NCBI RefSeq assembly: GCF_001949145.1
Contig: NW_019091420.1
Location: 419,539-483,538 of the forward strand
Source: Acanthaster planci
Lineage: Eukaryota; Echinodermata; Asteroidea; Valvatida; Acanthasteridae
Length of the DNA: 64,000 nucleotides
Direction of reading: 5' to 3'
Shown here: positions 1-16,279 of the stretch, piece after piece
How positions within the stretch are numbered: position 1 is the stretch's first letter
How the letters are laid out: every line of letters starts with the position of its first letter
Notes under the pieces: generated by a model
Seen by the model: only the letters and a program-made list of their open reading frames with translations
Database searches by the model: none
Told to the model about the DNA's origin: nothing
Program-made: the position numbers and the translations under genes

Positions 1-902
1 CAAATGAAATTCGGGTCTGGTCACTTATCTTTCAATTTTATTTTCAATTTTTTGTGGGTTAACCAATTACATTTTTAATTATTCCCCACAAAACAAAATC
101 ACCCCCCAAAAAGTGATTTTTCTGAAGTCTGTTTGCAGCCATTTTTTCAAGTGGCAACCCTCAACTTTCTGGGGCACTTAGGACCATTTTTCAACCGTAG
201 TTTTTAGCCCTTCAGCTCTCAAATGAAAGCTCAAAGACCCAGGGAGTTGATCCGGGCAACGATTTACACAATCTCACCATTTTGGGGGCCAAACAATCTC
301 CTTTTTCAAAAGATACTGTGGGGGGCACTTTTAATGCTAATGAGCTGGTAAAAAAATTCTCACTTGAATTATTGGTCTGCACCCTTGACGTCGGAACAAA
401 CCATCCGCTGCACACCGAATACTGTATAGTGCAGGGTACCAACGAAATTTACGAAAGGTTGTTTATTCTTTTAATAGGGACTTTGATTTCAATGCCGTTT
501 TCCAATGCTCAACTTCGGCTCCGTCTCGGGCTTTAACTGTTTTTTAACTAGCTGACTTTGAAGCTGTAAGCGCAGTAATTAGTTTAATAGTGCCACAAAA
601 CATCAAATGAGATTCAAGAGAGCCAGAAATTACAATAATCCCATTTAATTTAAACGCTTCATGCCCACAACCGGGGATTGGTTTTGGGATCAAAGCCTGA
701 GAAGGAGCCCAAGTCGAGTATTGGAAAAGGGCCCAAGTGTTTTCTCAAGCTCCAAATTTTTCCCAGCCCTGTTATTTTTAAGTGAAAAATTACAGAATCG
801 ATAACAATAGTTTGTGCTTAGCTAAACCAGTGTAAATACACTTATGTAAATCAAAAAGTCATACGATGTTCTTACACTTGAGAACGGCTTTCTCCTTTGT
901 AG
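1..902. other. Left-edge stretch without visible exon
   Basis: No coding segment with family similarity or convincing splice sites was found here. Because the next two exons belong to a TenA-like gene whose second intron is 751 bp in the neighbouring paralogue, this stretch is most simply read as part of that intron, with the missing exons 1 and 2 beyond the window edge. The acceptor closing it reads ...tttgtag at 896-902. Confidence 0.5.
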
Positions 903-1701
903 TTACACGAAGGTCATGTTCAAGCAATGGCACATCCGGGATCCGTCGGGGGTTGCCATGGGAGCCGCCGCTGCCTCCTATTCGGCTTTTGAGAAGGGCG
1001 TGGCCGAAAACTGCGAACCAATCTACCTGCTGATTGCCATGCTGCCGTGCGAGAAACTGTGGGAATGGCTGGCCGAGCAGATCCAATCGGGCATTGTAAG
1101 TTTTATGGGACCCATGTGATGAGTTTTACGGGTGCGTTCGAGTAATAGCTTCCGCGAGGTGTCATTCGTCCCGAAAGACCTCATGGCAAAATAAACCCTC
1201 CTCTCTATATTATGGCTCTTTTCAACCGATGAGGCTCATTGAGGGAATATGTGAACGAGTAGAATTGGGGGGGGGCTGGATGGGGGAAAAACAGCTTCTG
1301 TTGTTGATGAGTAGTCATGTCTTTGGGTATAAAGATACATGTGGAGGCCCCAGCCGTGACTCGAAGAAAACAGCCCAGCAAACAGACAAACAGAGGGAGA
1401 CACTGACAAGGACAGGAAATGAACAATCAAAAGATGTCATCCATCGTGGTGGGGACGAAATAAAGCAGTGACATTTCCTCGACAAAAAGCGTAATCGTTC
1501 TCATTTTTTTCCCAGAGCGAGACCAACGTGTACAGCTTCTGGATCACGGACAACCTGGGCGGCAGCTCCAAGCTCGCACACTTCATCGACGCGTACGCGG
1601 ACGAGTACGGCGTTGACTTGCAGAAGGCCAAGGACATCTACCACGGGGCTATGCAGGGCGAGGTGAACTTCTTCGCTTCCGCCACGGCTGAGGTCCCTTA
1701 A
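903..1701 (+). CDS. TenA/THI-4-family protein, copy 1 (3' part, last two exons)
   Basis: Two exons, 903-1095 and 1516-1701 (stop TAA at 1699), joined in phase 0 across a 420-bp intron with gtaagt donor and cccag acceptor. They encode the C-terminal half of a TenA-type, all-helical heme-oxygenase-fold protein. Over the first exon (64 codons) it differs from copy 2 at only about 16 residues, and both exons have the same boundaries as in copy 2. The segment keeps the SYSAFEK tyrosine, the MLPC cysteine and the MQGEVNFF glutamate, which match the Tyr112, Cys135 and Glu205 active-site positions of Bacillus subtilis TenA. Family members hydrolyse aminopyrimidine-type thiamin breakdown products in thiamin salvage; activity here is inferred. 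The acceptor at 901-902 leaves one base to complete a split Ser codon, so upstream exons must exist off the left edge. No frameshift or stop is seen, so this copy looks functional. Confidence 0.85.
1211..1245 (+). repeat. Fragment of dispersed repeat R1
   Basis: A short segment (tggctcttttcaaccgatga core) matches the right-hand part of the R1 family found whole at 7777, 35915 and 36991. It lies in the last intron of TenA-like copy 1. Only this end is recognisable, so it is probably a decayed or truncated copy. Confidence 0.45.
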
Positions 1702-3650
1702 AACAAGCCCCAGCCATTTGGGAACCACGCAAAAGACGACTCCTCTGTAGCTTTAAAAAATGCCCGCGCTTACAATTAGAATACGTTTAATGGCTGAGTA
1801 GATAATACGGGCCTTTCAGTCAAGGGGAAACGACAAAAAAAGTGGCGATTCTTGGATTCGAATGGGTGAGGACACGAAGCGTCCGAGTCCATTTGTATCA
1901 AAGAATCTCCACCTTTTGAGTCGTTTCTCCGACTCAAACCAAGTCCCTCCCTTGTACAAAAGAACAAAAAGGCTTTACTGACACTTTGAGAGCCGTGAGA
2001 TGAATTCCAACATTTGTCCAGCGTTGGCTTGCTATGTACATTTGCATGTACATGTACATAAAAGCTTCCTTCCTGTCCCAAGCCAATAAGTAACTCCCCG
2101 GATGGGTGCACAATTAGTTTTTTTCATTCGCAGGCGCGGTACATGCTTCACACGAAGTTACATGCTGACATGCAGTCGACACTAGCCCAGGTGGATTCCC
2201 TGACTACTTGAATGAAATTAAGACAACGTCCAACCTGGGCTACAGTCGACACCATCAGCATATCGCACGGCACACACAATGTCTTACGGTCCAAATTTGT
2301 ATGAGGTCGCTGTAGTCAGCAAGCAGGTTGCAGCAGTTTTATAGTACACATCTTTGGGATTTATATCTATTATACATTAGTTGCGGAAATAATGCTAAAT
2401 TTATGTTAGTAAAGGCTATCGATATGACTGTACGGAGCTGGGGACCTTTTACACCACCACCAAGCAAGTTTCCCGAGTGACTGATTTGAGAACTACAATT
2501 TACTGTCTCTTCAAATGAAACTACATGCTTACTCTTTGAAATCCACCAGTCACCGAAGGAAATTCTTTCGTTTGAAGAATACATGCATTTGGAATATAAT
2601 CTCATTCATCTGGGAAGTATCATACGTAAGTTTCTGAACGATTAATCTGCAAAATTGTATATGAATTGTGATTGTTGAAGTTGTTATTAAAAATTGTTTG
2701 ATCACAGGAAAAGAGTTAAAACTGAGGTTTAACCGAAAGCAAAGATGTGAATTTAAAAATAAATGCACAAAGAAGAATTATAAACATAATAAAAATTATA
2801 CGTAACCGTTAGAATATTAACCTACAATAAACTGAAAAAAAAGATGAAATCAAACTTAAATGGAAGGGATATGTAAAAATTGAGATACATTAAAACATAC
2901 AGTGCAACGTAAGGAGCGGTTCGCTTTAACTGAAAATCGCTAATCTCAACAGAAAACGTTACCGCGTCAAATCTAAAAATTGGAGTGTTAACCGTATCGA
3001 ATGTCTAAAACAATTTACTTTATTTTTGAGAGCGTCTCTTACCGTGTTTGACGTTGTAATTTAATGTCACAAGTGCTTTTTCTGTGTCCATCAAGTCAAG
3101 TTTGATCTGTTAGGTTTTGGAGAATGTCCAATCTGTAGATTATTAAAAACTGCCCATTCTTTACTGAATAGGGTGACGTCATAAGAGTGGTTTAACAACA
3201 GTTACGGCGGCCTGTTCTTGATGCAGGTTTCTTGTTCTCGCGCTCAAACGGCGGGAACACGACTCAAGAACACTGTTCTCGAAACAGGTTTACATCTCCT
3301 CGTCAGGGTTTTACATGAACACACGGAAAAACTCGTGAGATTTGATTTTGGAAAAGCCGGAAAAACTGTCGAGGTGGCTTACAAAGCTGGAGACCATGGA
3401 AAGTTTGCCAAATTAACATTAATAAGTTTACATAACAGAAATGATTTTTTGTAATAGAAAAGAAGTTAGCCCAGTTATCCAAACATGAACTCTCGAAGAA
3501 TGCACCAGGACGCCGCCATGTTGCATACTACAAATAACTAGTAGCGATAGCCGGTTGTACGTTCCCGGCGTTCGAGGGCGGCCGACCCACGGACCACAAA
3601 TCGAGCCGTTCGTGAATACGAGAACAAATTTAACGTCCCGAACTCTGCCT

Positions 3651-3697
3651 TGCAAGAGTTTGCAATGCGTTGTCCAATCACAATACGCAAAATCTGT
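3651..3697 (+). repeat. Partial copy of fold-back repeat R3
   Basis: The segment tgcaagagtttgcaatgcgt, followed by a tccaatcac and an aaatctg block in the same order, matches the left arm of the inverted-repeat element at 18099-18265. The second arm was not found next to it, so this looks like a half element. Confidence 0.4.
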
Positions 3698-4417
3698 CTA
3701 CTCTTTCCAAACGCGCATGGCGTACATTTTTATAGTCTGTTGTTGAGAAGCACAAAAATTCCTCAAAATCTGCCTTTTTTCCTCCCCACGAAGAAAGTGT
3801 GTGTGGGGGGTACATATCACTCGTTCCCTGAGTTGCATCCCTGTGCAGCACACCGAATTGTCTTAGCATCATGTAGTTTCATTCTCAGTGGTCACATCTC
3901 TCGCCAACTCTTGTAAGTAATAATCAGGAAGCGAGGGGAAGTCCAGGGTTGCTCAGTAGAATTCGCTTTTGGACAACACTGTTATTGTTGCTAGGTGCTT
4001 GATTAAAAAAGGTCAAATAGGGCCATATTCGTAGACGGGCTTAATTTAGAATTTTATTAAGCTGTTAAAAAAAAAAACTGCTCACCAAACCAGGTTACAA
4101 GCTAATAATTATATCTCCCACTACGGGATTGTAGTGACTCTGTCTGATTTACTCATCCGTGTTTTGCTTATCTGAAAGGCAACATTTTTATGTTAAGTCT
4201 CGCTACGGACCCTTGGTGGTGAGAAAGAGATCATTAAAAGCAAAGGTCATGATTGTCGAAACACACAACCGTTTTTTGTTTGTTGTCAAGTAGTCTTTTT
4301 TCCATAAACCACAGTGAAGAATTATGGAGGACACTGCCATACGCGGCCCATACGCAAAAATATGGGTGGGCGTGTCCCCACCCTGTCCCCTCGGATCGCC
4401 ACCTCACGGCTTTCCGC

Positions 4418-4632
4418 CTTGAGCAGAACCACCCACTCATTGGCTGAAAAGAGCAACGTTGGTGGGTAGTGCTCATTTTGTTGCTAGCAATGCTACCGGA
4501 ACGCTTGCATTCATAGTCGCTCGTGAACCAGCGAGATGCAGTTTTAACCAAACGTCGCGTCGCTACCAGCAAAAATGAGCACTCCCCACCAATATGGTTC
4601 GTTTCAACCGGTGAGGGGGTGCTTCTCTTCAT
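4418..4632. repeat. Fold-back (inverted) copy of repeat R1
   Basis: Two arms of about 75 bp face each other. The left arm (about 4421-4493) runs gagcagaacc..., agtgctcatt..., gttgctagc. The right arm (about 4556-4632) is its imperfect reverse complement, reading gctaccagc, aatgagcactccccacca and gagggggtgcttct. The single-arm copies at 7777, 35915 and 36991 show that each arm is one unit of the same family. The arrangement could come from two head-to-head insertions or from a fold-back transposon. Confidence 0.6.
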
Positions 4633-4805
4633 GTCCTTACTTCGCCAATGAGAAAAAACCAACAACACGATATAGCAGTTTGACCGGCAATGCACCTATC
4701 ACCCCCCCCCTCCGCCAGTGGAATGCTCCACCCAAGAAATGGGTGCTGTCACTTTATAAAGTGACGACCCCCAACACCACCACCACCACAAAACCAGCAC
4801 AAAAC

Positions 4806-4897
4806 GGGCTTCCAGAGCTGTACGGCTAGGTCTATTGTCTGTGTGTCTCCACGTATTTCCGATGGAGTGAAGACCTAGACCTAATAGACAAACAGAT
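4806..4897 (+). repeat. Dispersed repeat R6 with internal inverted motif
   Basis: Begins gggcttccag, continues tacggctaggtct, and ends with gaagacctagacctaatag. A related block with the same order of motifs lies at 41592-41661 in an ABCC5 intron. Within this copy the taggtctattgtctgt motif is partly repeated in inverted form near the end, suggesting a small hairpin-forming element. Confidence 0.4.
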
Positions 4898-6407
4898 TCA
4901 GATGCATTTGAGCCCGTGTTTCGTTTTGTGTGCCACTTGTAATCGTTAGATGACAAAGTATGGAACCAAACCTAGGATAGCTCGGCTGGAAGGAGCGGGA
5001 CAGGGGCATATCTGAAATTTCTGAGGGTGAATCCAAGAAGAGATGAACGATTTTTTTCCCAAGTGCCCATTGGAAAAAAAATAATGTACATGGACATGAA
5101 CATGTACATAACAGTATATGGTTTGGTGTTGAACATTGCGCGCTTGTGTATACGATTTTCTGACTGGATTATAAATGGGCTTTATGCGTTTGTTATGCAC
5201 TCTCGATTCCTTAGTCAGACAAACGGCCCTGGCAGACTTAATGTCACCCTGCTAAAATTGTTACCATTTTATCAGCTGGTACCCTCAGTGTGGAGCTCTT
5301 TATGGGCGCATACTTCTCTACTGGGTTCAGAGCACAAGCTGTAACCGATCACCAACATTCAAGCAAGTAAAGACTCGTATATAGTCTGGCTCCGACGGCA
5401 CCATCATTGCACTTGTCAGTGTACTGGGATTTCTCTTTATGAAAACATCGTCATCCATGTCGTAGCTGTTGACAAGTTTTCCTTCTAAATTCGAGGAGTT
5501 GTAAACTGAGCAAGAAATGAATAAACCCTAAACGAAGCCTGTTTGCTTGGCATTTTTATACTTAATTTCACTTTATATATGCAGTGGAGGAAAAGGGTTT
5601 CTTGACGAGTTTCGGTTTCTGTTTTGATAAGCCTGAGTTGCATTCTGGGTCAAATGACCCAAATGCATATATTTTTATGGGGCTACCCTTGCATTTTCCT
5701 ATGGGAAACGGCTTTTATTGCCGTCCTTGAGAGAGGAGGCTAGTCTTCATGCCTCGTGTAAGCTTCCCCTGTTGAAATGTTGGACTTTCCTTTGGAAAAA
5801 CAATTCCCCCAAAGCTGCGAATAAAGCCTCTCTACTAGTCGCGTTTCCCAAGAGGTTCGCCAGGCTTGCTTTTTGGTCGGAAGTGTGTTTGGGCTAAGCC
5901 ATTGTTGTCGAGTTTCAGAGAAGGAAACAGTGAGAAAGCAACGTTGTGACCGGGACCTGATTTTTCGTTAGATAGTATTATAATGATTCAAACAACTGTT
6001 AAAGTGGATTCGACCATTTTACTTCAGAGGGATGTTATGAAAAATGAATTGGTGAAAAAGATATGTGGGCCTGACCCCCCCCCCCATTCCTGCATCTGCC
6101 CGTGAGTGCATTTTCTGACTGAATACATTTCGTTTCTATTGGTACTAAGGAGAAATTTAAGGGAACAAGCTTTCAAATACCCCGAGTATTTTAAGAGTGC
6201 GAAACGGAGACTGTAGGTAAATGTGAGTTACTTGCACTTCGGCAATTGCTAGTAGGCCTATAAATTGCGAGCATGGTGTGTATTATTCAAATCCTCAAGA
6301 ACGGGTTGTGTACTAAGGAAACTTTTATATAAACTGCGTCCAGACAATATGCGACAGGGGAAGGACGCGTGCTTTTGTTGGTTGCAAAGGTCATCCAAGG
6401 AGTGTCA

Positions 6408-6414
6408 TATAAAA
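6408..6414 (+). promoter_or_regulatory. Probable TATA box of TenA-like copy 2
   Basis: TATAAAA on the + strand, 117 bp before the start codon at 6531. Initiation 25-30 bp downstream would fall near the ctcagca motif around 6440 and leave a short 5' UTR of roughly 90 nt. A second TATA-like motif (TATATAAA) lies at 6326-6333. Position and motif are seen; use as promoter is inferred. Confidence 0.4.
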
Positions 6415-6530
6415 GCACAGGCAGTGTTTGCTTACAGCACTCAGCACGTGACCACGTTGACTGAACAGAAATCGCTTGGTGGTTTGTTGAAGCACCGAAA
6501 AGTGGGGTTTTCGCGTTAGCTCCGTGCACC

Positions 6531-9500
6531 ATGTCACTGCGTCAAAAAAGTGTGAAAAATGTCCGCAGCCCTCGCAGCGCTAGCGGCGCGGCCTTCGTTC
6601 TCCAGCACCTGCCGCAGACCGTCACGGAACTGCTGGCCGCCAAACGTGCGGCCAAAAAGCCGACCGAAGTGACCGTCGTGGACGGCCGCCCGCAGGAGTG
6701 GAAAGAGCTGTCGGAGTGGCTATGGGATGGCAGTCAGGTCCAGGCCAAGGAGGCGCTTAATACAGAGTTCATCCAGGGTATAAAGAGTGGTCTGCTTGAC
6801 CCTACCGATTACGGTGAGTTTGTCGGTATCGGCGCGTGGCTGGCGATCACTGGCTCGTTTTGCCAAGCTAGATCCTTAAAGTGCACTAGGCACTGTAGCT
6901 CGAAAGCCCGAGGAAACCTTTGGAGAGGAGACAATGAGAAGATTGATGTTGCGGTTTTAGTTGTAGGAAAACCCCAGGAGAATGTCTTGGGTAAAACCCA
7001 TGGAATAGGGTAGGGACTGAAAACCAAATACACACATGGATCCAGCCGGGAATGAAACCCAGGCCGCAGAGGTGGAAGGCGAGGAAAGAATCACTACGCC
7101 AACCTAGCTCCTGAGTCCCATACGGTGAATAAACATACGACTGGTCGACCCCTGTTTGCGTGATTTACATTAGGAGACCAGGAGTTGTTACTGCTCTTCG
7201 CAAGGTGAGCGTATATTCCGAAAAAGCTTGGTGTGAATTTGGGCAGGTAATGTGCAAAATGAATTATTATTAAACGACGAATTATATTCTACTTCCTAGA
7301 ACACCGAGGTAAAGATTACGCACGCCCTACGAAATTCCGAATCCTGGTGTGAATTTGAAGTTAGGACTCGAGTGCCATGCTTCATGCAGTAGCAGCAGGC
7401 TGCTGTCATTAAGAGCTGGTTTGTTTCACCTTCCTACATGATGGGTTCATCCGGATCTGGATCGTGATCATTGATCCTAAAGCTGGTTCGCTCTGTCCTT
7501 TAGGCGAGTTTTGGTGTCTGTTTACCATTGTCGGATCACTGAGATAGCGATTATGATCCGTGTGAGACAAACAGGCCCCAAGTTGTACAACTTGGCAGTG
7601 TACTAGAAGCCCCCTAATCGCCTCTCGCGGTAAACTTCCACGGATGTTTTGCGTTTACGTGCTGTACAAATGTTGTTTTGGCTTAATTGTGAGGGATCGT
7701 TGATCTTTGCAGACTGAGATTGAAAACCAGAGCCACTGGCACCTCTCAGCACAGGGCAATCTATGATATCCCACTCGAGCAGAAGCACCCCCTCATCGGT
7801 GGAAAAGAGCCCCGTTGGTCAGGAGTATTGTTTTGTTGGTAGCGACGCGACTGCAACGCTTGAGTTTCCCAGTTGTTCGTGAATTGTGCAGTCAGTACAA
7901 AGGAGCCTCCGTTGCTAGGGAAATAACGCCCTCTCTTGGTCAAGCAGCGCTCGAGGCCAATTCTCTCAACAAAGTGCATTTAAAACCATGAGGACTGACG
8001 GCATTTTTTTTTCAACCGTACGAATTGTAGGAGGCTACACTGTGCAGGATGCGGTGTACTGCTACAACGCAACGACCTACTACCTGACTGCCGCGGGTAA
8101 AACGAGCGATCTCGCGATGAGTAAATTCATCCAAGGACGCATCGACAGTTACAAAAGGTACCACCGAGTTTTGGCCCTCTCCATATAATGCACGCGAGAC
8201 TCTGACTCAGCACTCAGGCCGCAAATTTGTTTTACAAATGCTGGGAAACCAAAGGTTATAATAGCAGCTTTAGAGTGTATTGTTTTTCGAGGGAAAGTCA
8301 CATATGTTCAACCCTTCCACTTACTTCGTGCGCATGCGATAAAATTCTGCCAAGTCGCGGTCAATTTCTGTCGCTCTTTAAAATGGCGACGCCAACAGGC
8401 AAACGACTATATACCAAAATCCATTTGCAAAGATATTTCACATTTTGTAAAAGTTTGCTATATAATGGTCTCCATGCGCGGAAAGAAGTGGTCGGGACGG
8501 TGTCCAATGTCCACAATGATCGACTGCACATGTGCTAACTCTCAACTGAGTGGTGTACGATGGCATTGGACTGAACATACATGCATGTACGTGACGTAAA
8601 GTCTGAAAAGCTTCCAGGAGGGAAAGCTTCCAGGAGGCGTGAACAATAGTCTCCTCTCAAGACTTGCCATAAAATGATTTTTACCATAGGCAAGTACGTG
8701 TGCATAGTGTATCCACATTTTGTCATAAAGATTTCCCGTGCGTGTTCTTTTCGAGTAAGGCAAACGTTTGCAGATCGATATAAACAGTCATTGGTTGTAA
8801 ACCTGTGCGTATTTCATTAAAAAATCGGACAATGATTGTTCGGCCAGTTAATGAGAATGTGTTTTTTTTTTTTCGTGGTCACATGACATTGTTCCATCGT
8901 CTCTCAAGTTACACGCAGACCATGTTCGACGAGTGGCACATCCGGGATCCGACAGGGGTTTCTATGGGAACAGCTGCTGCTTCCTACTCTGCATACGAAA
9001 AGCACGTGGCCGAAACCAACGATCCAATCTACCTGTTGATAGCCATGCTGCCGTGCGACCAATTGTGGGGATGGCTGGCCGAGCAGATCAAATCGGGCAT
9101 CGTAAGTTCAACTGGTCCATACATGGGAGCAATTGAGTGGCCTCCACTCCAAATTCGTTCCCAAAGCTCAACTTATTTTGACACAGTCATAGCAAAACAG
9201 CTCTCCCTTTGACTTATTCATAAAGTGTCCCTCGTTGAGTTAAATACTGTAATGAAAAGAGGATGAGTGGAAAACACTGTAAAGAAAAGAGCTCGAAAAG
9301 ACGACAATTACACGTAGAAACTGACGAAGACAGAAACTGAGCAACCAAAAGAATTTTATCCCCCGCCCCGCAAGGGGGCAAAGACAATGCGGTGAAGTAG
9401 CTCGCTGAACGGCACAAATTTCCTTTTTCGACAGAGCGACAAGAACGTGTACAGCTTCTGGATCGAGGATAACCTGCCACAACACAAGTCTAAGCTCGCA

Positions 9501-9629
9501 GAGTTCATCGATGCAAATGCTCATTACTACGAGGTGTTCTGGCCCGAGGCCAAAGTCATCTACCAGAGAGCAATGCAGGGAGAAGTGGACTTCTTCACTT
9601 CGGCCACACCGCCACCCAAGAACGCCTGA
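6531..9629 (+). CDS. TenA/THI-4-family protein (thiaminase II-like), copy 2, complete
   Basis: Four exons: 6531-6813, 8031-8157, 8909-9101 and 9435-9629 (stop TGA). Intron phases are 1, 2 and 0, all GT-AG, and the joined frame gives 265 aa. Residues 1 to about 75 are a Lys/Arg-rich extension without a recognised domain. From about residue 78 the chain follows the TenA fold: FIQGIKSGLL, then YTVQDAVYCY with Asp101, SYSAYEK with Tyr163, AMLPC with Cys186, and AMQGEVDFF with Glu251. The Tyr-to-Cys spacing is 23 residues, as for Tyr112 and Cys135 in B. subtilis TenA, and Asp101 and Glu251 match Asp44 and Glu205. TenA hydrolyses the amino group of damaged thiamin pyrimidine in salvage; substrate use here is inferred. 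The start is the first ATG of the open frame. No signal peptide is seen, so it is probably cytosolic. It lies in the same orientation as copy 1, a tandem duplication. Confidence 0.87.
6990..7113 (-). mobile_element. SINE2-type tRNA-derived element, reverse orientation
   Basis: Read on the minus strand it has a ttggcgtagtg A-box-like segment, then a gggtttcattcccggc B-box-like segment, then a ttttcagtccct motif. The same order occurs on the + strand at 22570-22655. It sits in intron 1 of TenA-like copy 2. A possible further truncated copy (ggttggcgtagttgg on the minus strand) is near 46785. Confidence 0.5.
7415..7577. repeat. Possible degenerate MITE
   Basis: The left end gctggtttgtttcacc and the right end gtgagacaaacaggc are imperfect inverted repeats, and a gtgtctgtttacc block lies inside. 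No clear target-site duplication is visible. It lies in intron 1 of TenA-like copy 2. Confidence 0.3.
7777..7942 (-). repeat. Dispersed repeat R1, single copy, reverse orientation
   Basis: On the minus strand this reads gagagggcgttatttcccta, gcaacggaggctcc, then gctaccaac, and ends gatgagggggtgcttctgct. It is about 165 bp and matches the copies at 35915 and 36991 along its whole length, which helps define the family unit. It lies in intron 1 of TenA-like copy 2, 89 bp before exon 2. Confidence 0.6.
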
Positions 9630-11897
9630 GACTACGCGCTGGTCATACATTGCGGTCTGCTCTTTTGACGTCAAAGTCCTGTTTTTACGTGGCCGCTAAA
9701 ACTGCAGTTCGCGGCGGCACACAAGTAAATTTATAAAAGAATAATTCACAAAATGTAAACAGAAAAAAACTTTTTGAATTGCTGGAATTTTTGGGTCTGT
9801 TTGTTGAAATGTGTCCGGACACCTACAATCCCGGTACCAGAGTTAGAAAACAAACCAACAAAGTCGGGACAGTTTGAAAAGTCGGGACCGAGAAATTTGG
9901 TTCCAACTTTTTTTAGTCCAGAAAATGCTTTGATAATAGCGCCCTCTGTTGTTCAAAGCATTACAGCTCGGTCCTGGAATTCACGTTGATATTAGCAACG
10001 TTCTTTACGTGTTTCATTGTCTGTTCTCTCCTTACGTTATTGCAATAGAATAATCCTGTCCTTGAAAATGAATAAACTGAGTGCAGACGAACAAGTGCCT
10101 AGTATGGAAAACTAATAAGGGCGGTGGTCGATAGACGGTGCATGTCCTTTTGAGAAAAAGTACCGATCTTCTCTTTTCTCTTCGAAAACTTTGTGGAGTT
10201 GCTCACTTAATAGGTTCATTTTAATATTCCCTGTTAGTCCTCGTTAGTGACATTACCAATAATAGAAGTAGAACTGTTGTTTCATAGCGTGTCTGTCTCT
10301 CCCATAGCTAAGTGATTTCAGTAATGATCAAGAAGCAAGCAGAATAAATTTTTTGCTTAGTAGAATTAGTAGAGCTTTTATAGCCGTTTAAGTAAATATC
10401 TTCTTAGCTTGGCAACAAAAAGTTGAAATCTTGCACTTTAATATTGCCGTGACTGATTCTCAGCCAATTTATATTTAGTGCGTCAATCTACCAGGTAGTG
10501 CTGAGTATTTCTACTTAATCTCTATCTATAGCGTTTAAAGGGAGTTAATTAAAGAGGTAGTGATTATCGAGATATATTTGGTGTCAACTTGTCTTTGTTC
10601 ATTGATTAAACCGACTGGGGGCAGGCAAATTGGCCCCCAGGTGAAGTTGTGAGACTTATCAAATTATATGGCCAGAGTGGGTAAGTGACGTTCTGGAAGG
10701 AATTAGTTCATGTAAGCCCTACGTTGGACACAAATTCTGATAAATCCACACCCGGCAAATGTGTTACATGGCTTCAACAAGGAGGAACTACTGAGAGAAG
10801 GCAAACGTTTTCAGGGGCCAACATTTTGGGAAGGATTTCATGCACCTTTTAACCTAAAAATATGAAAGAGCAAAGAAAACCCTTTTATTTTTTTTATTTT
10901 TTCACTCATTATACATGTATTCCAAGTTAGGTAGCCCATCTAAACAACAGATTTTTATTTGTATTAGTCGCACAAGCCAACTCAGTTTCCCACAGAATCT
11001 GTACGACAATTGCGAAATGATGAGGGAGTATGTTGCCATTAGCTTCTTGTTGGGTAGGATGACCGACACAATAGGAGGGCGCTATTTGGCCAAATCTTTG
11101 TGTTATTTAACCACAGACATCATAAGTAGCTCTGTGATGTCTGTGATGTTAACTCCAAATGTACCCATTTCAAACAGTGCCCTCTTATTGTGTCCACCAT
11201 GCTTCAAAAACGCTAAAATACCCGTCTCCTCTGGGCAATAATATCCCCCCGCCCCGTAGTCGCGTATCCAGGTTTTGGGTCCAGCTAGGCAGAGCAATTA
11301 TTTTATGAACTATAAAAACTACAGACCAATTTTGTTTGTTTGTCGTGTATCTGGGCGGAGGTACACACGATGTTGTATTTTTACGAGGGGGCGCTGACAG
11401 CAAATAATGAACTTTTACTTCAGTTGTACACAGTCCCATCTCTTTTTTCTAACTCCATGCCTTACCCACCCTGACGTTGACGATACGCCCATAACACGCA
11501 TCAGTGAGGGATAAATGTTTGGACCTTGAGCAGAGACTATTACATGACTAGTCTCCTCACGAGATTGAGGACCAGTTACCTTATTTATCATAAATATCAA
11601 TACGCGGGCAATATATGAAGGGGTTTGGTGCCGTTTTATTACAAAATGAACGTACACAATTTTTTTTAATTTGAAAATGATTTCTATTCAAGCAAATTAT
11701 GGTTTAATTCTAAACTATCTATAATTTATTAAGTACTGTATTTTGTGGATGAACAAAATGCAGGATGGGTTGTAAGGTTCGACCTTTGACCTGAAGGTTT
11801 ACGCAGAGACTGCTACGTGTTCTTGAAAATCTGTTAGCGAATTCGGGACATTTTTCCCATTTTTAAAAAATTGAAGGGTCTGACAACCAGTGGCAAG
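9630..11897. other. Intergenic region, TenA-like copy 2 to SERP1
   Basis: About 2.3 kb holding the 3' UTR of copy 2 and the presumed promoter and 5' UTR of SERP1. No exon, RNA gene or clear transposon was recognised. Short open frames here show no family similarity. Confidence 0.5.
10071..10076 (+). terminator. Candidate polyadenylation signal of TenA-like copy 2
   Basis: AATAAA, 442 bp after the stop codon at 9629. It is the first canonical hexamer that I see on the + strand after the gene. Whether it is used is not shown by the sequence. Confidence 0.35.

Positions 11898-16279
<4,382 letters not shown>

Larger units (their letters stand above)
1702..6407. other. Intergenic region between the two TenA-like copies
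   Basis: About 4.7 kb with no exon that I can support. It is AT-rich with many short open frames lacking family similarity. It contains a partial R3 fold-back (3651), an R1 fold-back (4418), an R6 repeat (4806) and repeated catgtaca-type motifs (2038-2060, 5085-5107). The region just before 6408 is presumed to be the copy 2 promoter. Confidence 0.5.

Noticed and set aside
4234-4695. A 153-codon minus-strand frame
   Set aside because: It spans the inverted R1 repeat; no similarity or splice support.
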